Counted from the first letter of the stretch, positions 24,424 through 33,377 are shown. The stretch: DNA of 47,319 nucleotides from an uncultured Flaviramulus sp. (GCA_947495125.1 CANLXL010000020.1:1-47319); one strand, 5' to 3'. Notes: a model not told the origin generated them from the sequence alone. Program-made: numbers and translations.

Positions 24424-24894
24424 GTGAATAAAAAAATAGAACGACTCCATGTATTTTTAGTTGATATCGAAAAGGCCATTCCTTTTAAGGATAAGGTGGT
24501 TCCTAAAGTATCGAAAGCCAGTATCGGATGGCAATTGGACCACGTTCTAAAAGTTATTAATGCTGTTTGCCCCCTATTAGCCAAAAAGCATTCCAAACCG
24601 TATAAAAGAAATTTTAACTTTATGCGATTAGCCTTGTTTCCATTGGGTTATATTCCCAGAGGAAAAGCTAGAGCTCCCAAATTTGTTAATTGTCGGGAAG
24701 CCATATCGACCGCAGATTTGCAGGCACAACTTAAGGCTGCAAAAGAATATATAGGACGTCTGAATACCATGCATAAGGGTGCCTACTTTATTCATCATAT
24801 ATTTGGTATGTTATCGAAAAAACAAACCATCCGTTTTTTAGAAATTCATACCAAACATCATTTAAAAATTGTGGATGATATTTTGAATGCCTAA
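24424..24894 (+). CDS. DUF1569 (DinB-like) protein
   Basis: This 156-residue protein matches the DUF1569 branch of the DinB/YfiT four-helix-bundle proteins: IGWQLDHVLKVIN near residue 36, HHIFGMLSKKQTIRFLEIH near 120, and HTKHHLKIVDDIL at the end, with His residues placed as the metal ligands of the superfamily. Family members are metal-dependent hydrolases or thiol transferases; the activity here is unknown. Translation probably starts at GTG 24424, as no in-frame ATG lies near. The stop overlaps the end of the convergent gene at 24891 by four bases. Confidence 0.85.
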   Translation: MNKKIERLHVFLVDIEKAIPFKDKVVPKVSKASIGWQLDHVLKVINAVCPLLAKKHSKPYKRNFNFMRLALFPLGYIPRGKARAPKFVNCREAISTADLQAQLKAAKEYIGRLNTMHKGAYFIHHIFGMLSKKQTIRFLEIHTKHHLKIVDDILNA

Positions 24895-27080
24895 ATATTC
24901 AACCAATAATTTAATTTTAAATTGATGGAACGCACCCTTGGAGCAAACACATCATGAGTCCTATAGTTATCATTGTAAACAATGAACAAATCGGACAAAG
25001 GAGCAAATCGCCATTGAACCCTTGCGTTTACCCCAAAATTATCACGCTGACTACTATACTGAATAAATGTGGCCCAAAATACGCTTTTGTTAAATGTGAC
25101 ATCAAATCGTGGGCCTATCAGCCAAATATCTGCTTTAGGATAAGGATCCGGCAGCTCAATATGATCATAATTTATTTGGATCGACGAGGAGAAAAATGGT
25201 TGAATACGATAATTCAGTTGTGTTTCCAGTGATACGATTTTTCCATTAAAGAACTTGCCAAAAGAGGGGTTGATCTCATACGAAAACACCTTGCGTCTAT
25301 CCGATTCGTATTCCAAACTAAAACTAGTGTATTTATAGTCTCCAATCGGTAGGGCTACACTCCCATCTGTTCCGGTGGGATCAAAAGGTTCATACAAACG
25401 AATATAGCGGTTGTACATTTCTACTTCAATTTCAGAAGTATTTTGAAAGGATCCCTCCCAACTGGTAGCAATAGTATAATCTGAATTTTCAAAATCTAGC
25501 TCCGGACGCCAAATGAAAATTGGGGTTATAGAGATATTATGACTTTGCAATTTTTTACTTTTTGGCCAAAAATTACGTCGAAAACGCGGATCGATCTTAA
25601 AAATATCGGTTCTTCGGATAAACCCTAAATCTGATGCAAAATTATCGCCAATCCATAACCCGCTGAGTCTGATATTATAATTACGACTTCTATATTCGGT
25701 TGAAGCTCCCGTCGAAATATCATTCCCCGAACTGTTAGGCGTAAAGGATTTATGAAGATAGTATTTCCCTACCCAGGTATTGTCTTTTGACGCCAGCCTG
25801 TAATCCACCCCGAAAACGCGATTGTACTTTTCACCGTCATCCATAAAATCGTAATCTTTAGTGGCTTGTTTATTAATAAACATGAAGCTGATATTCGACC
25901 GGCTAAACAGCTTATGTTGCGCGGTAATTACAGCATTATTCGTAGCAGCGATCTCGTTGGCAATATCCTCGCTGGTTTGCATATTCAGCAGACCAATTCG
26001 CAAGTCATTATTGATCTTACCGCTTAATCTCACTCCGGCAATAATATCATTCTCTATGGTATTGTCATCGGTATCTGTCGCTATACCGATACGTCGTGAG
26101 AAAAACGGATTGGAATCCCTGCTGTTTCCGAAGTCGTTAAATAAATCGTTATTTTCAATAAAAAACTGGCGACGTTCGGGTAAGCCAACTTCGAAACGGG
26201 TAAGATTGGTAACCTGTTGGTCGACTTCAACCTGGGAAAAATCAGGATTTACTGTGAGATCAAGATTCATACTATTTCCTATGGTGAATTTTGCATCGGC
26301 ACCAACTTTAAAATCTGAAGTTTCCTTATCAGTTTCATAATCTTTTCCAACCAAACCATTAACATAAGGAATAATAGAAATAGGAGATTTCGATTTTCCC
26401 AGGGGCTTTTCAAAAATCATATCCCCCATAAAAGCCAGATTAAAAATGTATTGGCTTTGCGGAATATTCACCCAGGTATTGTTCTCATTGGATTGTGTAT
26501 CGAAATGGTAGCTATTAAAACGCCATTTGGTCTCACCTTCTCTATATTTGAAAGCAGAGAACGGAATCACCCATTCAACACTATAATGGTCTTTATGCAT
26601 CATAGTTTCACTTTTCCATTTGGTATCCCAGGCCATAGTAAAACCTCTTAATTCTGTTCCGCCTCCCGAAAGCAACATTTCCCGTTTTACGCCTTCGGGG
26701 TTTGTTCCAAAGATAAAAGCATTGGTAGCATCGTTAAACGTATCGAACATTAAAGTGATATTGTCGCTGCCTCCGGCGGTAAAATCACGGCGTAATGAGG
26801 GCACAACAAAATCATTCCCGGAAGCGTTCACCTTCATCCCGATGTATAAATTGGTATCGTCATGCAACATTTTTATTTCAGCCTGCTGTTTCGCCTGTAA
26901 CGAATCTGTGGGGAAGTAATTCCAGAAATTTGTAGCTGCCTGCGTTTCTCTCCAGGCCGTTTCATTCAGATGTCCATCTAATACTATAGCTTCTGAAATA
27001 TACTTAACATGAACCTTTTTGGTTTGCGAAAGGCCAAAGTAGCTGTTCAACAGGAAAGCAAAAAGTAATAAATATTTCAA
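24891..27080 (-). CDS. DUF5916 outer membrane protein with CBM9-like N-terminal domain
   Basis: This 729-residue protein has a signal peptide (MKYLLLFAFLLNSYFGLSQT). Residues about 25-215 form a family 9 carbohydrate-binding-like domain (AIVLDGHLNETAWRETQAAT, DDTNLYIGMKVNA, YSVEWVIPFSAFKYR), followed by a long beta-strand-rich region typical of DUF5916 (PISIIPYVNGLVG, DLTVNPDFSQVEVDQQVTNL, FEVGLPERRQFFIEN) that ends in aromatic strands like a barrel (LNLKLNYWLNI). This type is widespread in Bacteroidota; its role is not established but envelope or sugar-related binding is likely. A TACTTTTG -7 box lies 23 bases upstream. Confidence 0.88.
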   Translation of the reverse strand: MKYLLLFAFLLNSYFGLSQTKKVHVKYISEAIVLDGHLNETAWRETQAATNFWNYFPTDSLQAKQQAEIKMLHDDTNLYIGMKVNASGNDFVVPSLRRDFTAGGSDNITLMFDTFNDATNAFIFGTNPEGVKREMLLSGGGTELRGFTMAWDTKWKSETMMHKDHYSVEWVIPFSAFKYREGETKWRFNSYHFDTQSNENNTWVNIPQSQYIFNLAFMGDMIFEKPLGKSKSPISIIPYVNGLVGKDYETDKETSDFKVGADAKFTIGNSMNLDLTVNPDFSQVEVDQQVTNLTRFEVGLPERRQFFIENNDLFNDFGNSRDSNPFFSRRIGIATDTDDNTIENDIIAGVRLSGKINNDLRIGLLNMQTSEDIANEIAATNNAVITAQHKLFSRSNISFMFINKQATKDYDFMDDGEKYNRVFGVDYRLASKDNTWVGKYYLHKSFTPNSSGNDISTGASTEYRSRNYNIRLSGLWIGDNFASDLGFIRRTDIFKIDPRFRRNFWPKSKKLQSHNISITPIFIWRPELDFENSDYTIATSWEGSFQNTSEIEVEMYNRYIRLYEPFDPTGTDGSVALPIGDYKYTSFSLEYESDRRKVFSYEINPSFGKFFNGKIVSLETQLNYRIQPFFSSSIQINYDHIELPDPYPKADIWLIGPRFDVTFNKSVFWATFIQYSSQRDNFGVNARVQWRFAPLSDLFIVYNDNYRTHDVFAPRVRSINLKLNYWLNI

Positions 27081-27102
27081 TATGATTATGGTTAGTGATT
27101 TT

Positions 27103-27110
27103 CAAAAGTA
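27103..27110 (-). promoter_or_regulatory. Putative -7 box for the DUF5916 gene
   Basis: TACTTTTG on the minus strand fits TAnnTTTG and lies 23 bases upstream of the ATG at 27080. No good -33 TTTG at 19-21 bases is seen. Confidence 0.45.
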
Positions 27111-27150
27111 GAAAAATCAAAGACAAACATATCTCAATAAATCGTTAAAT

Positions 27151-27180
27151 AAAAAACCCCTTCTGTTTCCAGAAAGGGTT
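27151..27180 (-). terminator. Rho-independent terminator after the phytase gene
   Basis: On the minus strand AACCCTTTCTG pairs with CAGAAGGGGTT (one mismatch) around a 4-base loop and is followed by TTTTTATTT. It lies 24 bases past the phytase stop. A very similar hairpin ends the rplU-rpmA transcript at 31231-31261. Confidence 0.85.
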
Positions 27181-27203
27181 CCATTTTTGGAGCAATAAGG
27201 GCT

Positions 27204-28223
27204 TTATTCTAATAGCTTCAATTTATTTAAATCGTGAAAAAAGAAGTTTTTTTCATCACTCATAGACACCAATAATCCGTTTGGAAATTTGTCGCCCAGA
27301 GCTTTGGTGGTCACCTCGCAACCATCAGTTTCAAGCGTTCCCAAATTAAGTTCTTTGATAAATGCATTCGTTTTGAGATTGAATATGTTGAATGAATGTG
27401 CCTGCTGGTTCGATACGATCAAGAAACCTTCATCTTCGTATTTAGCGATGGCAATACCTTCGATATCATCTTTAAAATACGCGCCTCCAAAAATGGTCAA
27501 TTCCTGATCTCCTTTTTCTGAATTCGCATGATACTTTCTTATACCCACACCTTCATCAGCGTAATATACATACCCTGACTCATCATCAACGGCAATAGCT
27601 TCGATTTCTTTTTTTCCGCTGAACGTTCCAAACTTTCTAATGAATTTCGTTTTCACACCTGATGCATCTGAAACAAATTCATATTGATACAAGTAATTCT
27701 CTTTAGGCCCCATTTTTCTGCTTACGATAACCTGTACACGTCCATTTATCGGGTTTTTATAGAGTGAAACTCCCATGGGGCGCTTCATTTCAATATTAGT
27801 TTCGTCTTCAAAAACCTTAAACCCTCCATGATCTAATGGTTTCATATCCGGAACCGAAAACAATCGTATTTGCTGCTTTTCTCTTTCAGAAAACACTAAA
27901 ATGTCGGTTTGAGTAGAATCATTTATTGCAAAATCGTACTCGACGTCTACATTATTCGGATAGCTGATCTTATTAATAGACTTATCCTTTATAATTTTTC
28001 CGTCCAGATTAAAGGCATAAACACTCCCATTAATCTCGTCCTTATCCGTTCCGAATATGATACTCTTAGACGTATCTTGTCTATCTATCCAAATGGCTGG
28101 GTCGTCCGTATCATGCATTGTTTTTTCGGTAACCACATCGGCTATGATTTCTGGTAGTTTCGCTGTACAAGCCATTAAACAAACGAAACTTATAAATATG
28201 ATATTGGTTTTATGCTTTTTCAT
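27204..28223 (-). CDS. Beta-propeller phytase, lipoprotein
   Basis: This 339-residue protein has a lipoprotein-type signal (lipobox LMAC, Cys19) and the beta-propeller phytase fold: TDDPAIWIDRQD near residue 40, IFGTDKDEINGSVYAFNLDG, SYPNNVDVEYDF, EIEAIAVDDESGYVYYADE and DDIEGIAIAKYEDEGFLIVS. Such enzymes are calcium-dependent and release phosphate from phytate (inositol hexakisphosphate). It lies 2 bases after a TonB-dependent receptor gene; phytase-receptor pairs of this sort are a known arrangement for phosphate scavenging. It would act in the periplasm or on the cell surface. Confidence 0.93.
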   Translation of the reverse strand: MKKHKTNIIFISFVCLMACTAKLPEIIADVVTEKTMHDTDDPAIWIDRQDTSKSIIFGTDKDEINGSVYAFNLDGKIIKDKSINKISYPNNVDVEYDFAINDSTQTDILVFSEREKQQIRLFSVPDMKPLDHGGFKVFEDETNIEMKRPMGVSLYKNPINGRVQVIVSRKMGPKENYLYQYEFVSDASGVKTKFIRKFGTFSGKKEIEAIAVDDESGYVYYADEGVGIRKYHANSEKGDQELTIFGGAYFKDDIEGIAIAKYEDEGFLIVSNQQAHSFNIFNLKTNAFIKELNLGTLETDGCEVTTKALGDKFPNGLLVSMSDEKNFFFHDLNKLKLLE

Positions 28224-28225
28224 TT

Positions 28226-31066
28226 TTAGTTTTTCTTCTTAAATAAATCATATTTTAATCCAAAGGTAAGTCGTCTTCCGTAGTATTCCATTTGCATGGT
28301 CCGGGCCTTAACCCCTTGGTAATAGCGTAAAGGCTGATCGGTGATATTATTCAAATCGAAATAGACACTAAAGGCATCATTAATCGCATAAGAGGCATTA
28401 AAGTCTAAAAAGAATTGCTCATCGTAATACCTGTCTTCAAAAGCGTTTCCACCAATTTCATCGATATACGAATCGGAATAATTAGCAGATAAACGCAGGT
28501 TTAATTTTTCACCGCCGTAGGCTAATGAACCGTTAAACATATTAGGGGCTGTACCGGGTAAGTCTAAATCGGTTCGTTCATCGCCATCTTCATTTCTAAT
28601 CCCGTCGGCACTGGATGACAAATACGTATAGTTAAGAAATACACTCATATTTTTTGCAAACCCCGGTAAGAAATCTAACTGACGTTGAAAAGACAATTCT
28701 GCTCCAAAAATGGTTGCGTCATCACCATTCTGAGGCTGGAAAGCATCAAACCCGGTTGCCGGGTCTTCGAACTGGAATGTATAGATAAAATCCTCAATAT
28801 TCTTATTAAATAAGCCTCCGGAAATGATCCCGACATTTTTAAAATAATGCTCAGCCATAATATCAAAATTCATTGATGTTGTAGCATTTAATTCAGGATT
28901 CCCTATACTTACCTCTTCATCTTCTCTAACTTCATTTCTAAAAGGCACTAAATCTATATAGTTCGGTCTAGCCAAGGTATTGGTCCATGCAAATCGCAAT
29001 ACGGTATTATCGGTCACATTATATTTAAAATGAATTCCGGGTAAGACATTAACATAGGAATTATCATCTTTTATCTCTCCAGAAGCTGCAGGATCGAAAT
29101 CACCATCGTCATCGAAAACCACTAAATTCCCTGTGGTTTCGATCTCTGTATTTTCCACCCGTATCCCGGCAAGAACTGATAATTTATCAGATAGCACCTG
29201 ATTGATCATGGCATAACCTGCATAAACATCTTCTTTAACTTCATAATTCCCCGATAAAAATTCGTCAACAATGGACGCACTATCAAAATTTCCCGAGTTA
29301 AAGTTCAACTGACCTAAGAACATCGGATCTACAAACATTCCGGCGTCATATTTATTTCCTGCCAGGAAGTCGGGGTCCGTTTGGTTTATTAGCGGTAGGG
29401 ACGACAGGTCATCAAATGCCGAATTGGTAGGCTCGAACTCGAAGAAATTATTGTCTCTATCTTTATTTTTCATTCTCAGACGCCCTCCAAATTTTAAAAA
29501 TCCTTCTCGATCTTTCAACAGGTTAAACGGCATTTTGAAATTCGCAAAAACGTTAAAATCCTTTTCCTCGGTAAATTGATTTTCTTCAGTAATCTCTTTT
29601 AAGCCATAGTTACTCAATGCGGCATCACTGGCATTGGCGGGTACGATTAAGGGAAACTCCTGATTCGCGAAATCCACATTGAATGGGATCGGGTCCCCAC
29701 CACTGGTTTCTTCCAATTCGTATTCAATATAGCGTTCATTTAATCGCTCTTCGGAAGCACTGGCATAAGATGCCATCCAATCGAACTCAACCTTGCCAAA
29801 CAGGTGATCTCCACCTAAACTGTAATTCTGAATACGTTGATCTTCCAAGCGTGTATTTTTATTTCTATTATTATCAATACCCCCTTTAGTTTGCCTTCTT
29901 ATTTCACCCTGATAACCAATAATTGACGCCTCAGTATCTCCGGTGAATATGGGTTCGATAGACCGATAACGTAATCGATAGCGATTCTCCTTGTCGTCTC
30001 TCCAGTTATACATGGTTTTTAAGAATACGGTATTGTTCGCATCGAAGGCATAATCTAGATTCGCAGAAAAACTTCTTCTGATACGTTGTACCAAATAGGT
30101 CCTAATGTCCGATTCTTCAACAAATGGCGTTACTTCGATATCATCTCCCGAATTGTTTTCAGCCTCATTTACCCATTCAGCTTCGACATTATCAGATCCA
30201 AAATCAGTATCATTAATAGATGAAGAAATCATCCAACCAAACTTGTTGTCTTTTGTTCTATCTCCCATTAAAATAAACCCATTTAAAATCCGTTTATTGG
30301 TAATAAAACTGACTCCTGATCCCAAGGTTGCAGCCATTCTAAATCCGTTTGGTGATGTTCGGGTTACTAAATTTACAGATCCACCCAGAGCATCGGCATC
30401 CATATCCGGAGTCACGGCTTTATTAACTTCTATCAACTGAATCATATCGGCCGGAATGAGATCCATTTGTATGTTTCTGTTATCGCCTTCGGCGGAAGGA
30501 ATTCTGCTTCCGTTCAATGTTACCGAGTTTAATTGTGGTGCTAAACCACGCACAATAATATTACGTGCTTCACCCTGATCTACCTGCATGGTGATTCCGG
30601 GAATACGTTTGATGGCGTCTCCAATATTAGCATCCGGGAATTTCCCAATTTGATCTGTAGAAACGACATTGGTAATATTTTGTTTATTCTTCTGCGCATT
30701 CAAAGCCTTAGCTTGACCACTATTATACCCTGTAATAAGCACCCCTTCCAGTTCCTGGGCTTCAGATATAATGGTAATAATCACTTTGCTTGTTTTTTCG
30801 GCTTCGACGTTCACTTCTGTTTCAACATCGGCATAGCCTAAATACATCACCTTAACGATTTGAGTTCCTGTAGGAACATCTAAGATTAAGAACTTTCCAT
30901 CAGCATCGGAAATAGCTCCTTTATTAAAGGCTTCTATCATCACTTCTCCAAACGGAACCGGCAAGCCCGTTTCGTCAATAATTGTTCCCTGAATGTTTCC
31001 ATTTTGCGCTATTCCTGCAAACGAAAACAAGGAAATAAAAAATAAAATTGCGTACTGTTTTTTCAT
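28226..31066 (-). CDS. TonB-dependent receptor paired with phytase
   Basis: This is a 946-residue outer membrane receptor. A signal peptide (MKKQYAILFFISLFSFAGIAQ) is followed by a carboxypeptidase-regulatory-like domain (about residues 23-105, GNIQGTIIDETGLPVPFGEV), a plug domain with VSTDQIGKFPDANIGDAIKR, ITMQVDQGEARNIIVRGLAP and LNGSRIPSAEGDNR, and a long barrel ending in RRLTFGLKYDLF. The plug wording is of the type first described in Caulobacter-like receptors (TIGR01782). Partnering with the phytase 2 bases downstream suggests uptake of inositol phosphates or another organic phosphate. No clear promoter or PHO box is seen upstream; a CCCTTTAAGGG palindrome lies about 60 bases before the gene. 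Confidence 0.93.
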   Translation of the reverse strand: MKKQYAILFFISLFSFAGIAQNGNIQGTIIDETGLPVPFGEVMIEAFNKGAISDADGKFLILDVPTGTQIVKVMYLGYADVETEVNVEAEKTSKVIITIISEAQELEGVLITGYNSGQAKALNAQKNKQNITNVVSTDQIGKFPDANIGDAIKRIPGITMQVDQGEARNIIVRGLAPQLNSVTLNGSRIPSAEGDNRNIQMDLIPADMIQLIEVNKAVTPDMDADALGGSVNLVTRTSPNGFRMAATLGSGVSFITNKRILNGFILMGDRTKDNKFGWMISSSINDTDFGSDNVEAEWVNEAENNSGDDIEVTPFVEESDIRTYLVQRIRRSFSANLDYAFDANNTVFLKTMYNWRDDKENRYRLRYRSIEPIFTGDTEASIIGYQGEIRRQTKGGIDNNRNKNTRLEDQRIQNYSLGGDHLFGKVEFDWMASYASASEERLNERYIEYELEETSGGDPIPFNVDFANQEFPLIVPANASDAALSNYGLKEITEENQFTEEKDFNVFANFKMPFNLLKDREGFLKFGGRLRMKNKDRDNNFFEFEPTNSAFDDLSSLPLINQTDPDFLAGNKYDAGMFVDPMFLGQLNFNSGNFDSASIVDEFLSGNYEVKEDVYAGYAMINQVLSDKLSVLAGIRVENTEIETTGNLVVFDDDGDFDPAASGEIKDDNSYVNVLPGIHFKYNVTDNTVLRFAWTNTLARPNYIDLVPFRNEVREDEEVSIGNPELNATTSMNFDIMAEHYFKNVGIISGGLFNKNIEDFIYTFQFEDPATGFDAFQPQNGDDATIFGAELSFQRQLDFLPGFAKNMSVFLNYTYLSSSADGIRNEDGDERTDLDLPGTAPNMFNGSLAYGGEKLNLRLSANYSDSYIDEIGGNAFEDRYYDEQFFLDFNASYAINDAFSVYFDLNNITDQPLRYYQGVKARTMQMEYYGRRLTFGLKYDLFKKKN

Positions 31067-31230
31067 ACCATAATAAGTTAATTAATTAGTGCTACGAAAT
31101 AACGAAACGACCAGGCGAAGCCCTTTAAGGGTTTCTTAAATAATAGTTATCTATTGTATCTTAAGTACAGAGAATTTAAGTTCAATTAACATTGTGTAAA
31201 ACTTTAGGACATATGTATGAAAATTCCATA

Positions 31231-31261
31231 AAAAAACCCTTCCTGTTTCCAGGAAGGGTTT
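31231..31261 (-). terminator. Rho-independent terminator of rplU-rpmA
   Basis: On the minus strand AAACCCTTCCTG pairs perfectly with CAGGAAGGGTTT around a GAAA loop and is followed by T residues. It lies 25 bases past the rpmA stop. Confidence 0.92.
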
Positions 31262-31285
31262 ATATTTTTTAAAGACCTCGTTTAA

Positions 31286-31546
31286 TTAAGCTTCGAAAGG
31301 CTCAATAGAAACATAAGATTTGTTGTCTTTTTTCTTAGTAAATTTTACAATACCATCAACATAGGCATGTAATGTATGATCTTTAGAAGAATATACATTT
31401 TCACCTGGGTGATGCGTATTTCCTCTTTGTCTAACGATAATATTTCCAGCTAATGCAGCTTGGCCACCAAAAATCTTAACACCTAAGCGTTTCGATTCTG
31501 ATTCTCTACCGTTTTTCGAACTTCCGACTCCTTTTTTATGTGCCAT
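31286..31546 (-). CDS. rpmA: 50S ribosomal protein L27
   Basis: This 86-residue protein is L27, whose N-terminus reaches the peptidyl transferase centre. Signatures are [40 protein letters not shown] and GTxxHPG-type NTHHPGENV. It lacks the cleavable N-terminal extension known from Firmicutes and begins directly with MAHKKG. It lies 25 bases downstream of rplU, the near-universal order, and is followed by a strong terminator. Confidence 0.98.
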   Translation of the reverse strand: MAHKKGVGSSKNGRESESKRLGVKIFGGQAALAGNIIVRQRGNTHHPGENVYSSKDHTLHAYVDGIVKFTKKKDNKSYVSIEPFEA

Positions 31547-31571
31547 TTTATTTCGATTTTAGTTTTTATAA

Positions 31572-32132
31572 TTAACTTAAAGCAGCAATTAGATCGGCTT
31601 TCTTCATAGAAGAAATACCTTCAATGCCTTTTGCTTTTGCCATCTCTTTTAATTCAGCAACCGTGTGCTTACTTAAATCTTTAGAAGCTGGTGCTTCTTT
31701 TTTAGCAGGTTTTGCTTCTGCTTTTGGAGCAGCAGCTTTCGCTTTAGGTTCTGCTTTTGGAGTTGCTTTTGCCGGTGCAGCTTTAGCCTTAGGCTCAGCT
31801 TTGGCAGCTTTTTTAGCTCCCGAAGCAGCAATACTCTCAATAACGATTTCAGTTAAAGACTGACGGTGACCATTTTTAACACGGTAACCTTTACGTCTTT
31901 TCTTTTTGAAAACTATAACTTTATCACCTTTAAGGTGCTTTAAGACTTTTGCTCCTACCTGAGCTCCGTCTATAGCCGGGGCGCCTACAGTTACTTTGTC
32001 ACCATCTGCTACAAGAAGAACATTATCGAAAGCTACTTTCTTACCTTCTTCAGTTTGTAAACGGTTAACAAAAACTTTTTGGTCTTTTACAACTTTAAAT
32101 TGTTGCCCTGCTATCTCTACAATTGCGTACAT
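31572..32132 (-). CDS. rplU: 50S ribosomal protein L21 with long C-terminal SAP/Rho-N-like extension
   Basis: Residues 1-105 are normal L21 (MYAIVEIAGQQFKVVKDQKV, VIVFKKKRRKGYRVKNGHRQ, LTEIVIESI). The protein then continues to 186 residues: an Ala/Lys/Pro/Glu-rich low-complexity linker (about 106-150) and a final helical segment of about 35 residues (DLSKHTVAELKEMAKAKGIE, then MKKADLIAALS) that looks like a SAP or Rho N-terminal domain. Standard L21 has about 103 residues. Such tails occur in L21 of relatives; here the ending suggests an added RNA- or DNA-binding arm. It forms a transcript with rpmA. Confidence 0.96.
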   Translation of the reverse strand: MYAIVEIAGQQFKVVKDQKVFVNRLQTEEGKKVAFDNVLLVADGDKVTVGAPAIDGAQVGAKVLKHLKGDKVIVFKKKRRKGYRVKNGHRQSLTEIVIESIAASGAKKAAKAEPKAKAAPAKATPKAEPKAKAAAPKAEAKPAKKEAPASKDLSKHTVAELKEMAKAKGIEGISSMKKADLIAALS

Positions 32133-32162
32133 AGCGTAACGTTTTTATTAAATAATTTGTTC

Positions 32163-32226
32163 AAAAAATATGCCTGCCTTTTTGGAAGGCGGGTGCAAAT
32201 ATACGGCTAATTAATTAAAGAGCAAA
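32163..32226 (-). promoter_or_regulatory. rplU-rpmA promoter and leader hairpin with U-run
   Basis: On the minus strand TTTG (32226-32223), 19 bases, then TATATTTG (32203-32196) is a full match to the Bacteroidota promoter. Immediately downstream, ACCCGCCTT pairs with AAGGCAGGC (32194-32172) and is followed by ATATTTTTT, so the leader may fold into an attenuator of the ribosomal protein operon. If transcription begins inside the 5' arm, only the inner GCCTT/AAGGC would form. Confidence 0.65.
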
Positions 32227-32230
32227 CGTT

Positions 32231-32683
32231 TTACGGGTTTTGAGGAATATTTCTGCTGTTTTTAAAAAACTGCATGGTGGACAAGGTCGCTACGATGGTT
32301 GTCGCCACCCCCATGATAGCAACGACAAAGGTTACCATCCCTGAACTGGCATTAAAACCACCACTCATAATTTTGAGAAGTTCCGGCAAAAATTCAGTAT
32401 TTATTTCCGTGGCATATACCAAAAAGAAGATCGTAAATAACAAGGTCGCGGTAAACCCTGTAATGATCCCTGTTTTAAAGCCTTCGGAATACGAAAAATT
32501 CTCCTGTTGCTCAAGTTTATGCAAACGTACAGCCTCCCAGATACCAAAGGCCGTTATTACGGCATTAAAAAAACTGAATGCAGGGTTGATATGTTTATTG
32601 AATAAGGCTAAAACTAAAAAATAAGCCATGAGCATAACGCTTGTAACAAGGCCGAACCGGAGCGCTAGAGATATTTTTTTCAT
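32231..32683 (-). CDS. DUF4199 membrane protein
   Basis: This 150-residue protein has four hydrophobic helices (about residues 10-28, 34-52, 72-94 and 112-136) in the pattern of DUF4199, a Bacteroidota membrane family; the second helix region reads INPAFSFFNAVITAFGIWEA and is followed by the conserved-type FSYSEGFKTGIITGFTATLL. The function is unknown. It is a single gene upstream of the ribosomal protein operon on the same strand, and its stop lies next to the -33 element of the rplU promoter. Confidence 0.8.
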   Translation of the reverse strand: MKKISLALRFGLVTSVMLMAYFLVLALFNKHINPAFSFFNAVITAFGIWEAVRLHKLEQQENFSYSEGFKTGIITGFTATLLFTIFFLVYATEINTEFLPELLKIMSGGFNASSGMVTFVVAIMGVATTIVATLSTMQFFKNSRNIPQNP

Positions 32684-32902
32684 AATTCAATATTTTATGT
32701 TTTGACCCCTTAAAGTTATCGGGGCGTTTAGCTATCTTACGAAAGAAAGGTGATTGTTCACTTCTGAATGCCACACCTTGAATACTTCAATTTCGTGAAA
32801 ATTTATGACTTTTAATAACATTTTATCTTATTTTTTGAAGCTCAACTCCTAATTTATCGTTAATAAATTCATTCGTTTCATACAATAAACAGCTTTATTT
32901 AG

Positions 32903-32910
32903 TAGTTTTG
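32903..32910 (+). promoter_or_regulatory. Putative -7 box for the HMA lipoprotein gene
   Basis: TAGTTTTG fits TAnnTTTG and lies 42 bases upstream of the ATG at 32953. A matching -33 TTTG is not clear (TTTC is present near the expected place). Confidence 0.5.
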
Positions 32911-32952
32911 TAGACATAAAACGATGGTATTAAACCTTAAAATATAAACATT

Positions 32953-33339
32953 ATGAAATCTATAAAGTTTCTCTTAACCCTGATGCTAACGGCCGCCTTT
33001 GTTTTTAGTTGTAAAAATGAGGCCAAACCGGAAATTAAAACGGTTGAAACCGCTGCAGAAGCCAGTGCTACACTAGACCCTAACGCCACCTATGCCAAAG
33101 CGGAGTTTACGATTGACGGAATGACCTGCGAAATTGGATGCGCCAAAACCATTGAAAAGAAAATGTCTAAAATGGCCGGTGTAAAATCTGCTAAGGTTGA
33201 TTTTGAACGAAAATTAGCTATGGTAGAATATAACGAAGCTAAAGTAACCCCTGAATCTTTGGAGAAAACGGTTGTTAACGTTGCCGATATTTATAAGGTT
33301 AGCGATATGAAGACGGTGGATGCTTTTTCTGGGAAATAG
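32953..33339 (+). CDS. Heavy-metal-associated (HMA) domain lipoprotein
   Basis: This 128-residue protein has a lipoprotein signal (lipobox FVFSC, Cys20), a short linker, and an HMA domain at about residues 48-115. The metal site reads MTCEIGC, that is Cys-x3-Cys instead of the usual Cys-x2-Cys, with the rest of the fold typical (MSKMAGVKSAKVDFERKLAMV). HMA domains bind Cu(I) or similar metals. Being lipid-anchored, it would work in the periplasm, perhaps as a copper chaperone or sink. It stands alone; the terminator at 33378 is shared with the converging gene. Confidence 0.85.
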   Translation: MKSIKFLLTLMLTAAFVFSCKNEAKPEIKTVETAAEASATLDPNATYAKAEFTIDGMTCEIGCAKTIEKKMSKMAGVKSAKVDFERKLAMVEYNEAKVTPESLEKTVVNVADIYKVSDMKTVDAFSGK

Positions 33340-33377
33340 ACGTTAGACGTTAGACAAGTTTATTTAAAAATATTTTG

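Noticed and set aside
31067-31230. PHO box before the phytase-receptor unit
   Set aside because: Some spaced TTAA and TTACA words occur but no convincing direct repeat of a PhoB site.
31624-31863. Ala-rich 79-residue open frame opposite rplU
   Set aside because: It is the antisense shadow of the Ala/Lys/Pro-rich L21 tail.
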